DNA of 64,000 nt from Chromatiaceae bacterium (GTDB lineage: Bacteria; Pseudomonadota; Gammaproteobacteria; Chromatiales; Chromatiaceae). The stretch lies in contig JACKMU010000001.1 in the NCBI GenBank assembly GCA_024235215.1, positions 372,001-436,000 of the forward strand, read 5' to 3'. The position numbers were made by a program, and so were the translations under genes. Positions 17,614 through 26,131 of this stretch are shown here, piece after piece (positions within the stretch are counted from its first letter, which is position 1; each line of letters begins with the position of its first letter). The notes under the pieces were generated by a model that worked only from the letters and a program-made list of their open reading frames with translations, was not told the DNA's origin and made no database searches.

Positions 17614-18792
17614 ATGTCCGGCACACTGATGACCACCTACCAGCGACTACCGATCAGCTTTCAGCGGGGTAAAGGAGCTTGGCTCTGGGACACGGCGGAT
17701 AATCGCTATCTGGACGCACTTTCCGGCATTGCGGTTTGCGGGCTTGGACATGCACACCCGGCAGTCGCAGAGGCACTCTGCCGCCAGGCCGAAAGTCTGC
17801 TGCACACCTCTAATCTCTATCGAATACCACTGCAGGAGAAATTAGGCGAAGCGTTGACCCGGATTTCCGCAATGGATCGGGTATTCCTCTGTAATTCCGG
17901 GGCGGAGGCCAATGAAGCAGCGATCAAACTCGCCCGTCTGTTCGGCAACAGAAACGGTAATCTGAATCCTGCTATCGTGGTGATGGAGCAGAGCTTTCAT
18001 GGCCGTACCCTGGCCACCCTTTCAGCCACCGGAAACCGGAAAGTACAGGCAGGCTTCGAACCGTTGGTACAGGGCTTTGTACGCGTCCCGTTCGGCGATA
18101 TACCAAGCCTATGGTCAGTGGCAGAAAACAGCCCAAATGTGGTGGCAGTGTTGGTCGAACCCATCCAGGGAGAAGGTGGTATCAATATCCCTCCGGAAGA
18201 TTACCTGAGCAACCTGCGCAGCCTCTGTGATGAGCAGGGCTGGCTGCTGATGTTGGATGAGATCCAGACTGGAATGGGCCGTAGCGGCCGCATGTTCTCC
18301 TGCCAGCACAGCGGTATGGTTCCAGATGTGATGACCCTCGCCAAAGGCCTGGGCAATGGTGTTCCCATCGGTGCCTGTCTGGCGCGCGGCAAGGCTGCGG
18401 AGATTTTTGTGCCTGGCACCCATGGCTCCACCTTCGGTGGCAATCCGCTCGCCTGCGCAGCGGCGCTCGCGGTCATCCAGACCATCGAAGCCGATGGACT
18501 CGCTGCACGCGCGGAGCACCTGGGAGCAAAACTCCTTGCCGGATTCGCCGACGCGCTCTCCGGAGTAGTCGGTATCGAAGAGATTCGCGGACAGGGTCTG
18601 CTGATAGGGATCGAACTGGACAGGCCTTGCGGAGAGGTGGTGAATCTGGCGTTGCAACAGAGGATCCTGCTCAATGTCACTGCTGAACGCGTGGTCAGGC
18701 TGCTGCCTCCGCTCATATTGAGTGACTCGGAGGCGGAATACCTGATCGAACGCGTCTCTCAGGTACTGAAATCATTTTTGCACCAGGAGTGA
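17614..18792 (+). CDS. argD: Acetylornithine aminotransferase ArgD
   Basis: This 392-residue PLP-dependent class III aminotransferase makes N-acetylornithine from the semialdehyde in arginine synthesis and may also act on succinyl-DAP semialdehyde. Visible motifs are LCNSGAEANEAAIKLAR, SFHGRTLATLSATG, the cofactor segment LMLDEIQTGMGRSG, and TLAKGLGNG with the Schiff-base lysine near 247, followed by HGSTFGGNPLACAAA. A second ATG six codons in (MTTYQRLP) is a possible start. It is followed 37 bp later by argF, forming an arginine unit. Confidence 0.95.
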   Translation: MSGTLMTTYQRLPISFQRGKGAWLWDTADNRYLDALSGIAVCGLGHAHPAVAEALCRQAESLLHTSNLYRIPLQEKLGEALTRISAMDRVFLCNSGAEANEAAIKLARLFGNRNGNLNPAIVVMEQSFHGRTLATLSATGNRKVQAGFEPLVQGFVRVPFGDIPSLWSVAENSPNVVAVLVEPIQGEGGINIPPEDYLSNLRSLCDEQGWLLMLDEIQTGMGRSGRMFSCQHSGMVPDVMTLAKGLGNGVPIGACLARGKAAEIFVPGTHGSTFGGNPLACAAALAVIQTIEADGLAARAEHLGAKLLAGFADALSGVVGIEEIRGQGLLIGIELDRPCGEVVNLALQQRILLNVTAERVVRLLPPLILSDSEAEYLIERVSQVLKSFLHQE

Positions 18793-18829
18793 CCGACGGC
18801 GTTACTGCCCACGGCTGGAGTACCAAAAG

Positions 18830-19747
18830 ATGAAACCAAACAAGACACCCAGGCATTTTCTCTCCTTACTGGACATTTCACCTGAAGAGTTCCGGGGACT
18901 CATAGCACGGGCCCGTGAACTGAAAGCTCTGTTGCGAACAGGTGAGCCACATGAGACGTTGAAGGGGCGCAGCTTGGCGATGATCTTTGATAAATCATCC
19001 ACACGTACCAGAGTCTCGTTCGAAGCCGGTATGACTCAACTCGGTGGTCATGCCATCTTCCTCTCCTCCCGCGACACCCAGCTGGGACGCGGAGAGCCGA
19101 TAGAAGATAGTGCACGGGTGCTGTCACGCATGGTGGACTGCGTTATGATTCGTACCTACGAACATGAGAAACTGGAACGCTTCGCCGCTCACTCACGGGT
19201 TCCTGTCATCAATGCGCTGACCGATCTGCTGCACCCATGTCAGCTGCTGGCCGATATGCAGACCTTCTTCGAGCACCGGGGTGACATCACCGGTAAACAG
19301 GTCACCTGGATCGGTGACGGCAATAATATGTGCCACTCGTACATCAACGCCGCGCGCCTGCTGGATTTCAGGCTGAATATCTCTTGTCCCCCAGGTTACG
19401 AGCCCGAAGCGTGGATTCTGCAGCCTGCATCCGACCGCTGCAGCATCGTTACCGATCCTGCAACCGCTGCTGCCGGTGCAGATTTGGTAGTCACCGATGT
19501 CTGGGCCAGCATGGGTCAGGAACAGGAGCAACGGAAACGCGCTGAAGCTTTCGCCAATTACCAGGTGAATGCACCATTGATGGCATTGGCCAATCCCGAT
19601 GCGCTGTTCATGCACTGCCTGCCCGCCCACCGGGGGGAAGAGGTCAGTGCAGAGGTTATCGACGGTACATGGAGTATTGTCTGGGATGAAGCAGAGAATC
19701 GTCTGCATGCGCAAAAAGCGCTGCTCGAACTGCTGCTGAACCAATAA
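18830..19747 (+). CDS. argF: Ornithine carbamoyltransferase ArgF
   Basis: The enzyme makes citrulline from ornithine and carbamoyl phosphate. The 305-residue protein has the carbamoyl-phosphate loop STRTR at 57-61, the HPCQLLAD segment and the ornithine-binding HCLPAHRGEEV near the C-terminus. It lies 37 bp downstream of argD. No terminator with a T run was found in the following 200 bp. Confidence 0.96.
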   Translation: MKPNKTPRHFLSLLDISPEEFRGLIARARELKALLRTGEPHETLKGRSLAMIFDKSSTRTRVSFEAGMTQLGGHAIFLSSRDTQLGRGEPIEDSARVLSRMVDCVMIRTYEHEKLERFAAHSRVPVINALTDLLHPCQLLADMQTFFEHRGDITGKQVTWIGDGNNMCHSYINAARLLDFRLNISCPPGYEPEAWILQPASDRCSIVTDPATAAAGADLVVTDVWASMGQEQEQRKRAEAFANYQVNAPLMALANPDALFMHCLPAHRGEEVSAEVIDGTWSIVWDEAENRLHAQKALLELLLNQ

Positions 19748-19841
19748 CGATTCACTTGGATGAACGTCCGAACAGCACGAATCGCATGGTAATAACCATA
19801 ATTCTTGCATCTGATTCGGGAAAACGTCAGGATAATAAGAA

Positions 19842-19893
19842 AACGGAGCTATACCGTTGCAGTAAAGGGGGGGGCCGTTTAGCTGATAAACGG
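19842..19893 (+). promoter_or_regulatory. Paired inverted repeats upstream of the moxR-bat operon
   Basis: Two adjacent inverted repeats share a core: AACGG-N7-CCGTT (19842-19858) and CCGTTTA-GCTGA-TAAACGG (19875-19893). They are separated by a run of eight Gs. The first AACGG could pair with either downstream CCGTT, so alternative RNA folds are possible. The second repeat is a perfect 7-bp dyad that could equally be a protein operator. It ends 52 bp before the moxR ATG. The function is inferred from position only. Confidence 0.35.
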
Positions 19894-19945
19894 GATATCC
19901 TGTGCCCGGTCTGACAGAGACCGTTTCAACCGCAGTAGTCGAAGC

Positions 19946-20902
19946 ATGAACCCAAAAGATCTGGATCCACTTCGGGCGCATATCGCCTCATACGTCATTG
20001 GACAGCAAAAGCTGATAGACAGCATGCTGGTCTGCCTGCTCAGCGATGGACACCTTCTGGTAGAGGGTATGCCGGGACTGGCGAAAACCACTGCTGTAAA
20101 AGCGCTCTCGGAAGCGATTGAGGGGGATTACCATCGCGTCCAGTTCACTCCGGACCTCCTACCTTCGGATTTAATCGGAACTGACATTTATCGTCACGAA
20201 AAAGGCGAATTCGAATTCCGTGAGGGACCGTTGTTCCACAACATCCTGCTGGCTGACGAGGTAAACCGTGCGCCGGCCAAGGTGCAGTCCGCACTATTGG
20301 AAGCGATGGAGGAGCATCAGATCACGGTTGGTCAACGGACCTATCCGCTGCCCAGGCTGTTTATGGTGCTGGCGACGCAGAACCCGATCGAACAGGAGGG
20401 GACCTATCACCTGCCCGAGGCGCAGCTGGATCGTTTTCTGATGCAGGTATGCGTCGACTACCCTTCGCGTGACGAGGAACTCTCGATCCTTGCGCTGGAC
20501 AGCAAGAAACAGACCGACCGGCCGAGACCACCTGCAACACAACTCTCTCAGGTGAATCTCTTCGCGATGCGCCGCGACGCCGCCAAGGTTTTTCTGGATC
20601 CGAAACTCAACAGTTACATTGTCGATCTGGTGCAAGCCACGCGCAATCCCAGCGCTTATGATGACACGCTGGCGCGCTGGTGCCGATTCGGCGCCTCACC
20701 ACGCGCATCAATCGCCCTGGCTCGCTGCGCCCGTGCGCGCGCCTGGCTCGACGGTGAGGAATACGTCTCTCCCGGACACATCCAACAGATCGCCCCGGAG
20801 ATTCTACGCCACCGAGTATTGCTGACATTCGAGGCGGAAGCGGAGGGGATCACTAGCAACGATTTTGTCTCGCGACTCCTGGATATGGTAGCCATTCCCT
20901 GA
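19946..20902 (+). CDS. MoxR family AAA+ ATPase
   Basis: This 318-residue MoxR-type ATPase opens the operon. Walker A is GMPGLAKTT (41-49) and Walker B/sensor lies in LLADEVNRAPAKVQSALLEAMEE (about 97-119). The downstream MoxR signature (ATQNPIEQEGTYHLPEAQLDRF) is intact. MoxR ATPases work with VWA-domain partners as chaperone-like modules in metal-enzyme maturation or stress resistance, and such partners follow immediately here. The specific client cannot be told from sequence. Confidence 0.95.
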   Translation: MNPKDLDPLRAHIASYVIGQQKLIDSMLVCLLSDGHLLVEGMPGLAKTTAVKALSEAIEGDYHRVQFTPDLLPSDLIGTDIYRHEKGEFEFREGPLFHNILLADEVNRAPAKVQSALLEAMEEHQITVGQRTYPLPRLFMVLATQNPIEQEGTYHLPEAQLDRFLMQVCVDYPSRDEELSILALDSKKQTDRPRPPATQLSQVNLFAMRRDAAKVFLDPKLNSYIVDLVQATRNPSAYDDTLARWCRFGASPRASIALARCARARAWLDGEEYVSPGHIQQIAPEILRHRVLLTFEAEAEGITSNDFVSRLLDMVAIP

Positions 20903-20924
20903 CAGAAAGCATCAGAGAAAGCCA

Positions 20925-21836
20925 ATGGCGCTCTATCCCCGCTTGGATGATCTGCTTGAACTGCGGCATCAGGCCCGAACACTGGGGCTGGCGTCACACC
21001 ATCTGGTGAACTCCAGTTTCAGTGGACTCTACGCCTCGGTATTCCGCGGTTCCGGTCTCGACTTCGAAGAGGTCAGGGAGTACCACGAGGGGGACGACAT
21101 CCGCAACATGGAGTGGAAGGTTACTGCGCGCACCAACAGTCCGCACTTAAAGACATTCCGCGAGGAGCGGGAGCGCAGTGTGGTGCTCTGCGTCGACCAG
21201 GGACCGCAGATGAACTTCGGTACCCGCGGCACCTTCAAATCGATCCAGGCGGCACGTACCGCGGCGCTGCTGGGCTGGGCGGCCAACAGCCTGAACGACC
21301 GGGTTGGCGGGCTGCTGTTCGGCACCGATGCCAGCACGACCCAGCATTTTCGTCCCACCAAGGATCGCCGCGCCCTCTGGCGTCTGCTGAAGGCATTGTC
21401 ATGTCCCGCCAGTGGCGACGAAAGAAAAAAGGATCCACTGCTGAATGCGCTGCAGCGAGCCGAGCGCGGCACCGCTACCGGCAGTCTGATATTCGTGATC
21501 GCAGATATGAATCGTGAAGTCAACAGCCTGGAATCCACTATCGGGCGTCTAAGTCAGCGCCACTCCCTAGTGCTGATACCAATCGACGACAAAGCGGATT
21601 ACGACCTGCCAGATATCGGACGTGCACTGTTTACCGATTACGCCGGAAACCTGCTTGAGATCGAGACCGGAGATGCGGAGGGGAGAGCTGCCTATAGAAA
21701 AGCTTGGGAGCAGAACCGTCAGCTACTGGCGGGAATAGCCAGTCGCCTGCGTATTCCACTGATCCCGGTAGCTACCCACGATGAGGTGCATCAAGCGCTG
21801 ATGCGCGGCATGCGACTGACCAGAAGGATGCAGTGA
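20925..21836 (+). CDS. DUF58 domain protein
   Basis: The 303-residue soluble protein has the DUF58 core GSGLDFEEVREYHEGDDIRNMEWKV. The next part is VWA-like (VVLCVDQGPQMNFG), but the MIDAS motif DxSxS is degenerate (DQGPQ). DUF58 proteins regularly follow moxR. The gene begins 22 bp after moxR and ends overlapping the next start by one base. The role is presumed to be as a membrane-peripheral partner of the MoxR ATPase. Confidence 0.9.
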   Translation: MALYPRLDDLLELRHQARTLGLASHHLVNSSFSGLYASVFRGSGLDFEEVREYHEGDDIRNMEWKVTARTNSPHLKTFREERERSVVLCVDQGPQMNFGTRGTFKSIQAARTAALLGWAANSLNDRVGGLLFGTDASTTQHFRPTKDRRALWRLLKALSCPASGDERKKDPLLNALQRAERGTATGSLIFVIADMNREVNSLESTIGRLSQRHSLVLIPIDDKADYDLPDIGRALFTDYAGNLLEIETGDAEGRAAYRKAWEQNRQLLAGIASRLRIPLIPVATHDEVHQALMRGMRLTRRMQ

Positions 21837-22357
21837 TGCCCGGTCAGCTGATGGACATCCGTGGACTCGACCCCATCTCCTGGTGGCCCCCCGCACCCGG
21901 CTGGTGGATCAGTACGCTTTTGCTGCTGCTTACCCTGTTCCTGCTCTCTCTGCTGTTGCGCTATTTGCTTCGCTACCCTCCCGGCAGCTGGCGCTGGGAG
22001 GCACGCGCGGAGCTGCGCGATCTATGGCGTCAGCGTAACAAGCGGCCGCAGAAAGAGAGCGCCGCACGCCTCTCTGAACTTTTACGCCGGATAGCCATTG
22101 CCCGTTTCGGTCGAGAAAGGATAGCCAGTCTCTCCGGCCCAACCTGGCTGCAATGGCTGCAGCAATCCGATCCCAACGGATTTGACTGGAGTGGTCTGGG
22201 TGGAAGCCTGCTCAAGCTACCCTATGCGCCGGAAAGCCACAACATGGATCCCGGTGAATTGGATGCGTTGATCAGCGCCGCAATAGATCTGGTAGCGCAT
22301 AGCTATGAGGGGAGCTTTATAGGAAAAATAGTGCACTTGGGTAGCAGCCGTGTTTGA
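21836..22357 (+). CDS. DUF4381 family membrane protein
   Basis: The protein has about 173 residues. It has a short N-terminal DPISWWPPAPGWW motif typical of DUF4381, one strong membrane segment (ISTLLLLLTLFLLSLLLRYLL, about 23-43), and a cytoplasmic helical region rich in Arg. I start it at the ATG overlapping the DUF58 stop, eight bases after AAGGA; a GTG one codon earlier is possible. The gene overlaps the next by 8 bp. DUF4381 genes are seen between DUF58 and BatA-type genes in Bat operons; the biochemical role is unknown. Confidence 0.85.
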   Translation: MPGQLMDIRGLDPISWWPPAPGWWISTLLLLLTLFLLSLLLRYLLRYPPGSWRWEARAELRDLWRQRNKRPQKESAARLSELLRRIAIARFGRERIASLSGPTWLQWLQQSDPNGFDWSGLGGSLLKLPYAPESHNMDPGELDALISAAIDLVAHSYEGSFIGKIVHLGSSRV

Positions 22358-23399
22358 GTTTCTGTGGCCACAAATGGCGCTATTGCTGTTGCTGCCATTA
22401 CTGATTCGTCTCTTTTGGCCACGTTTCATCCACCCCGGTCAAGAGCGCCCCACCGAGGGGCTGAGGACCACGCTGCTTTACCCGAAACTAACCAAACTGG
22501 AATCCAGCTTCAAGACGCGCCGGCCTCGGGCCGCGATTGCCGGCAAACTCCACGCACTGTTGCTGGCGCTGCTATGGATCGCACTGACCCTCGCTGCAAT
22601 GCGGCCCCAGTGGTTGGAGCCGCATACCGAAATCAAAAACGAGGGTTATGATCTGATGTTGGCGATAGACACATCGCGTTCCATGACCGCACTGGACTTT
22701 ACCAGCGATGGACGGCCGGTCAGCCGTATGGCGGTGGTCAAGGGTGTGATGGGTAGGTTCATCGAACATCGCCCCGGCGACAGAGTGGGAGTGGTGATAT
22801 TTGGCAACATGGCCTTTGTCCAGTCTCCGCTGACACTGGACTTGCAGGCCGCCCGAAAAATTCTCGATGAGGTAGAGCCGGGCATGGCTGGCAATGCCAC
22901 CGCCATCGGTGACGCAATCGGCCTCAGTGTAAAGAAGCTGCGCGAACGTCCAGAGGGCTCACGGGTGCTGCTACTGGTAACCGACGGTGAAAGCACGGCG
23001 GGGCTGATACCTCCCAGAGATGCCGCCAGTCTGGCCAGGCGGGAAGGCGTAAGGCTCTACTCTATCGGTGTGGGCAGCAATCAGAAAGAGGTGATGATCC
23101 GTGGCAGCGACGGTCAATACCAAATGGAGGGGGACATCGGTCTGGACGAAGAGACACTTCGCTATATCGCTGAAACCACCGGTGGCGCCTATTTTCGTGC
23201 CACCGATACCAACACGTTGGAACAGATCTCCGAACGTATCAACGCGCTGGAGAAGAGTGAAGCCGACAGCAACACTGTACTGATTCCACGCCCGCTCTAC
23301 CGCTGGCCGCTGGCATTAGCACTGTTGCTGTTGCTGCTGCTAGGCCTGTTTCCGGAAGGACGTATCCGTCTGCCGGAAAATGCAGTCGTAAACAGGTGA
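22350..23399 (+). CDS. BatA-type VWA domain membrane protein
   Basis: The 349-residue protein starts at a GTG inside the DUF4381 gene. It has two N-terminal membrane segments (about 8-22 and 68-84), a VWA domain with an intact MIDAS motif (AIDTSRSM near residue 107, plus TDGE near 212), and a C-terminal membrane segment (about 315-332). This is the BatA layout. BatA/B proteins bind metal ions through MIDAS and are thought to form an inner-membrane complex with the MoxR ATPase. It is followed by a second VWA gene. Confidence 0.92.
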   Translation: MFEFLWPQMALLLLLPLLIRLFWPRFIHPGQERPTEGLRTTLLYPKLTKLESSFKTRRPRAAIAGKLHALLLALLWIALTLAAMRPQWLEPHTEIKNEGYDLMLAIDTSRSMTALDFTSDGRPVSRMAVVKGVMGRFIEHRPGDRVGVVIFGNMAFVQSPLTLDLQAARKILDEVEPGMAGNATAIGDAIGLSVKKLRERPEGSRVLLLVTDGESTAGLIPPRDAASLARREGVRLYSIGVGSNQKEVMIRGSDGQYQMEGDIGLDEETLRYIAETTGGAYFRATDTNTLEQISERINALEKSEADSNTVLIPRPLYRWPLALALLLLLLLGLFPEGRIRLPENAVVNR

Positions 23400-23465
23400 T
23401 ACGAATGAATACAGGATTTGCGCAAGGCTACCGATTGGCTGCAACCACTGCTCCTGAGAGAGGCG

Positions 23466-24494
23466 ATGGCTGAGTCCGGTTTTCACTTCGCCTCGCCATG
23501 GTGGCTGCTGGGACTGCTGCTGATCTTCCCGGTCGGCGCCTGGCTGCGGCGCAGCAGGGTCTACGGCCACATCGCTCGTATCAACCGCTATGCCGATTCT
23601 CATCTGCTCCCTCACCTGACCGGCAGCCGGGAACTTCACTCTGGCGAACGTTGGCGCAGATTCAGACACTGGGCACTGCTGTGGACGCTGTTGGTGCTCG
23701 CCATGGCGGGCCCACGCTGGGATTTTACTGAAATCCAACTCTACACGCCGGGAGCCGATCTGGTCATTCTGCTGGACATCTCACGCTCCATGGAGGTTGC
23801 CGACGTACAGCCATCACGCATGGTCAGAGCTCGTCAGGAGATCGAAGATCTGCTCAATCACAACCAGGGTGTGAGACTGGGATTGATCGGATTTGCGTCA
23901 GTGGCGAATGTGATTACGCCGATTACCGAAGATGGCCAAAGTATTCGTAACCTGCTCCCCTCCATCTCCAGTGAACTGGTGCGCCTGCAGGGGAGTCGGC
24001 TGCGGGAGGCGCTGGTGCGTGCCGCTACGCTGCTGGCGGGGCAGCCGGAGGATAGCCGGCGGAGCATTCTGCTCATTTCGGATGGGGATTTCGTTGACTC
24101 TGATCTGGAACAGATGGTGCAGGCACTTGCCGAAGAGGGTATCCGACTGCATGTGTTGGGCATCGGGACCACGGGTGGCGGACCGGTTCCCGGAATTAGC
24201 GGCCGCTTCCTGCTGGATAATCGGAGGCAGCCGGTTGAATCGAGACTGGACGAAGCTGGGCTGAAACGCTTGGCCCAACTCGGCAATGGTATCTACCAGA
24301 CAGCGGACTACCGCGATAACGATACCCGGCGCATTCTGCAGTTGGCACAGGAGGGTGGCAAAGCGAAAGCTGTGGGTGAAGAGCGGGCGCGGGTCTGGAA
24401 CGAGCGCTTCTACTGGTTGGTCATTGCTGTGATGCTGGCTTTGCTGCCTGCATTCAGGCGCCACCGAACAATCAACCAGGAGGAACAGAATTGA
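23466..24494 (+). CDS. BatB-type VWA domain membrane protein
   Basis: The second VWA protein has about 342 residues from the ATG at 23466, preceded by GAGAGG. A TTG at 23418 would add 16 atypical residues. The N-terminus FHFASPWWLLGLLLIFPVGAWL is the BatB-type membrane segment, another lies near 75-90, and the MIDAS motif LLDISRSM is intact. A C-terminal segment (FYWLVIAVMLALLPAF) closes the protein. It pairs with the preceding BatA, and the next gene starts within its stop codon. Confidence 0.92.
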   Translation: MAESGFHFASPWWLLGLLLIFPVGAWLRRSRVYGHIARINRYADSHLLPHLTGSRELHSGERWRRFRHWALLWTLLVLAMAGPRWDFTEIQLYTPGADLVILLDISRSMEVADVQPSRMVRARQEIEDLLNHNQGVRLGLIGFASVANVITPITEDGQSIRNLLPSISSELVRLQGSRLREALVRAATLLAGQPEDSRRSILLISDGDFVDSDLEQMVQALAEEGIRLHVLGIGTTGGGPVPGISGRFLLDNRRQPVESRLDEAGLKRLAQLGNGIYQTADYRDNDTRRILQLAQEGGKAKAVGEERARVWNERFYWLVIAVMLALLPAFRRHRTINQEEQN

Positions 24495-26131
24495 TGCGAT
24501 CAATCGGCTTGCTGCTGCTGTTGTCTTGCACCGTGCAGACAATCGGGGCCAGTTGGTTTGAAAACAGCGAGCAAGCCGGGAAGCGCCTGTTCGACGCTGG
24601 CCAGTTCAAAGAGGCCGCTCAGCAGTTCAAAGACGAGTACCGCCGCGGGGTTGCCCTCTATAGAGCCGGAGAGTACCAGGCAGCCGAAAAATCATTTGCG
24701 AATGTGCAACGCAGCGATGTGCTCCAGGAGGCCCGCTACAACCTGGGCAATACCCGCTTCAAACAGGAGAATTACGAAGGAGCAATCCTTGCTTATGAAG
24801 AGGTGCTGAGCGAAGAGCCAAACCACTCAGAAGCCCGTCACAATCAGGGACTGGCCAAGGCGATGTTGGCCAAGACCGATCCGGAAGCGCTGACCCGATT
24901 AGAGCAGGAACAGAAAAAATCAAAACAGGAAGAGAAATCAAAAGAAGAAAAATCAAAATCGGAAGAGGAAAAGGAGCAACAGGAGTCCCAATCAGGCGAA
25001 CAGCAGCAGGAGCAGGAGTCCCAGTCCGGCGAACAGCAGCAGGAGCAGGAGTCCCAGTCCGGCGAACAACAGCAGGAGCAGGAGTCTCAGTCCGGCGAAC
25101 AGCAGCAGGAGCAGGAGTCTCAGTCCGGCGAACAGCAGCAGGAGCAGGAGTCTCAGTCCGGCGATCAACAGCAGGAGCAGGAGTCTCAGTCCGGCGATCA
25201 ACAACAGGAGCAGGAGTCTCAGTCCGGCGATCAACAACAGGAGCAGGAGTCTCAGTCCGGCGATCAACAACAGGAGCAGGAGTCTCAGTCCGGCGATCAA
25301 CAACAGGAGCAGGAGTCTCAGTCCGGCGATCAACAACAGGAGCAGGAGTCTCAGTCCGGCGATCAACAACAGGAGCAGGAGTCTCAGTCCGGAAGCGAGG
25401 ATTCCTCTTCCCAGAAAAAAGCGGGCAGCAGGGATCAGGAGGGCGAGGAGTCCGCAACAGGTGAGGATGACCAGACCAAAACCGGAGAGGCTGCAGAGGA
25501 TCAAGCACAGGAAAAACAGAACGCTGCCGGAGAGGAGCAGCCTGAGGAGCGAAAATCGGGCGATGCGGGCGAGCAGAAGAGGACCGCTGCGTCAGACGGA
25601 GGCGAGATCGAAAGAACGCCGGAGGAGAAAGGGGGCGACCAGCAGGAACAGGAGACTGAATCGGGTAAGGCGAGGCAGGAGAAGCGCGACCAGGATAGTC
25701 CTGGTGAAGAGAAGGAGAGTAGCGAGCAGCGCGGTGGAGGTGAAGAGCAGTCAGTTGAAACGCTGTCCGGCAGAGATAATAGCGAGCACGGTGAACGTAG
25801 CGGAGAGCCGGCACCGGACAGGAGCGGCAGAAGAGCGCCGGAAGAGCTACCCGCACCGGATGAGATACCGCAGGGAGAGTCACCCACTGAGACAGAGGCT
25901 GTCGATCGCTTCGAGCAGATCGGCGACACCATGGATCAGGAGGGAGAAGGGCGCGCGCAGCAAACCGGTGAAGAAGGCGCAGGTACTGCAGCGGCCGCAT
26001 CGCTGCTAATGGAGCAATGGTTGCAGCAAATCGAAGGAAATCCTGCCTATCTGCTGCAGCGTCAATTCAGTCAGGAAGAGCAGCGCCTAATGCGTCAACA
26101 AGGCGTGATTAATGAACCAAGACCCTGGTAG
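24494..26131 (+). CDS. TPR protein with long Glu/Gln/Ser repeat tract (BatC/BatE-like)
   Basis: About 545 residues from the ATG overlapping the batB stop, after AGGAGG. An N-terminal signal peptide (MRSIGLLLLLSCTVQTIGA) is followed by two or three TPR units to about residue 135 (EARYNLGNTRFKQENYEGAILAYEEV). The rest is low-complexity acidic sequence. Thirteen ESQSG blocks, in twelve 11-residue units, occupy about 165-298, and an E/G/Q/R-rich stretch follows. Only the last 50 residues look ordered (SLLMEQWLQQIEGNPAYLLQRQF), a conserved C-terminal motif in Bat TPR proteins. It is much longer than a typical BatC. It is probably periplasmic, working with the BatA/B complex. Confidence 0.88.
   Translation: MRSIGLLLLLSCTVQTIGASWFENSEQAGKRLFDAGQFKEAAQQFKDEYRRGVALYRAGEYQAAEKSFANVQRSDVLQEARYNLGNTRFKQENYEGAILAYEEVLSEEPNHSEARHNQGLAKAMLAKTDPEALTRLEQEQKKSKQEEKSKEEKSKSEEEKEQQESQSGEQQQEQESQSGEQQQEQESQSGEQQQEQESQSGEQQQEQESQSGEQQQEQESQSGDQQQEQESQSGDQQQEQESQSGDQQQEQESQSGDQQQEQESQSGDQQQEQESQSGDQQQEQESQSGDQQQEQESQSGSEDSSSQKKAGSRDQEGEESATGEDDQTKTGEAAEDQAQEKQNAAGEEQPEERKSGDAGEQKRTAASDGGEIERTPEEKGGDQQEQETESGKARQEKRDQDSPGEEKESSEQRGGGEEQSVETLSGRDNSEHGERSGEPAPDRSGRRAPEELPAPDEIPQGESPTETEAVDRFEQIGDTMDQEGEGRAQQTGEEGAGTAAAASLLMEQWLQQIEGNPAYLLQRQFSQEEQRLMRQQGVINEPRPW
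24986..25393 (+). repeat. 33-bp in-frame tandem repeat array, about 12 copies
   Basis: A 33-bp unit encoding ESQSG(E/D)QQQEQ is repeated about twelve times without frame disruption. The first five units encode Glu at the variable position (GGCGAA) and the last seven Asp (GGCGAT). Within the Asp block the units are almost identical at the DNA level, which points to recent expansion. Because the unit is a multiple of three, copy-number change would alter length but not frame. Long open frames on the opposite strand here (Leu-rich or ETPAPVV-type) are artefacts of the repeat. Confidence 0.95.

Noticed and set aside
24759..26000. Long open frame (413 codons) on the minus strand opposite the Bat TPR gene, and a Leu-rich 170-codon frame at 24992-25504
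   Set aside because: Both are reverse readings of the 33-bp tandem repeat and the surrounding low-complexity sequence. The plus-strand gene has a signal peptide, TPRs and operon context.
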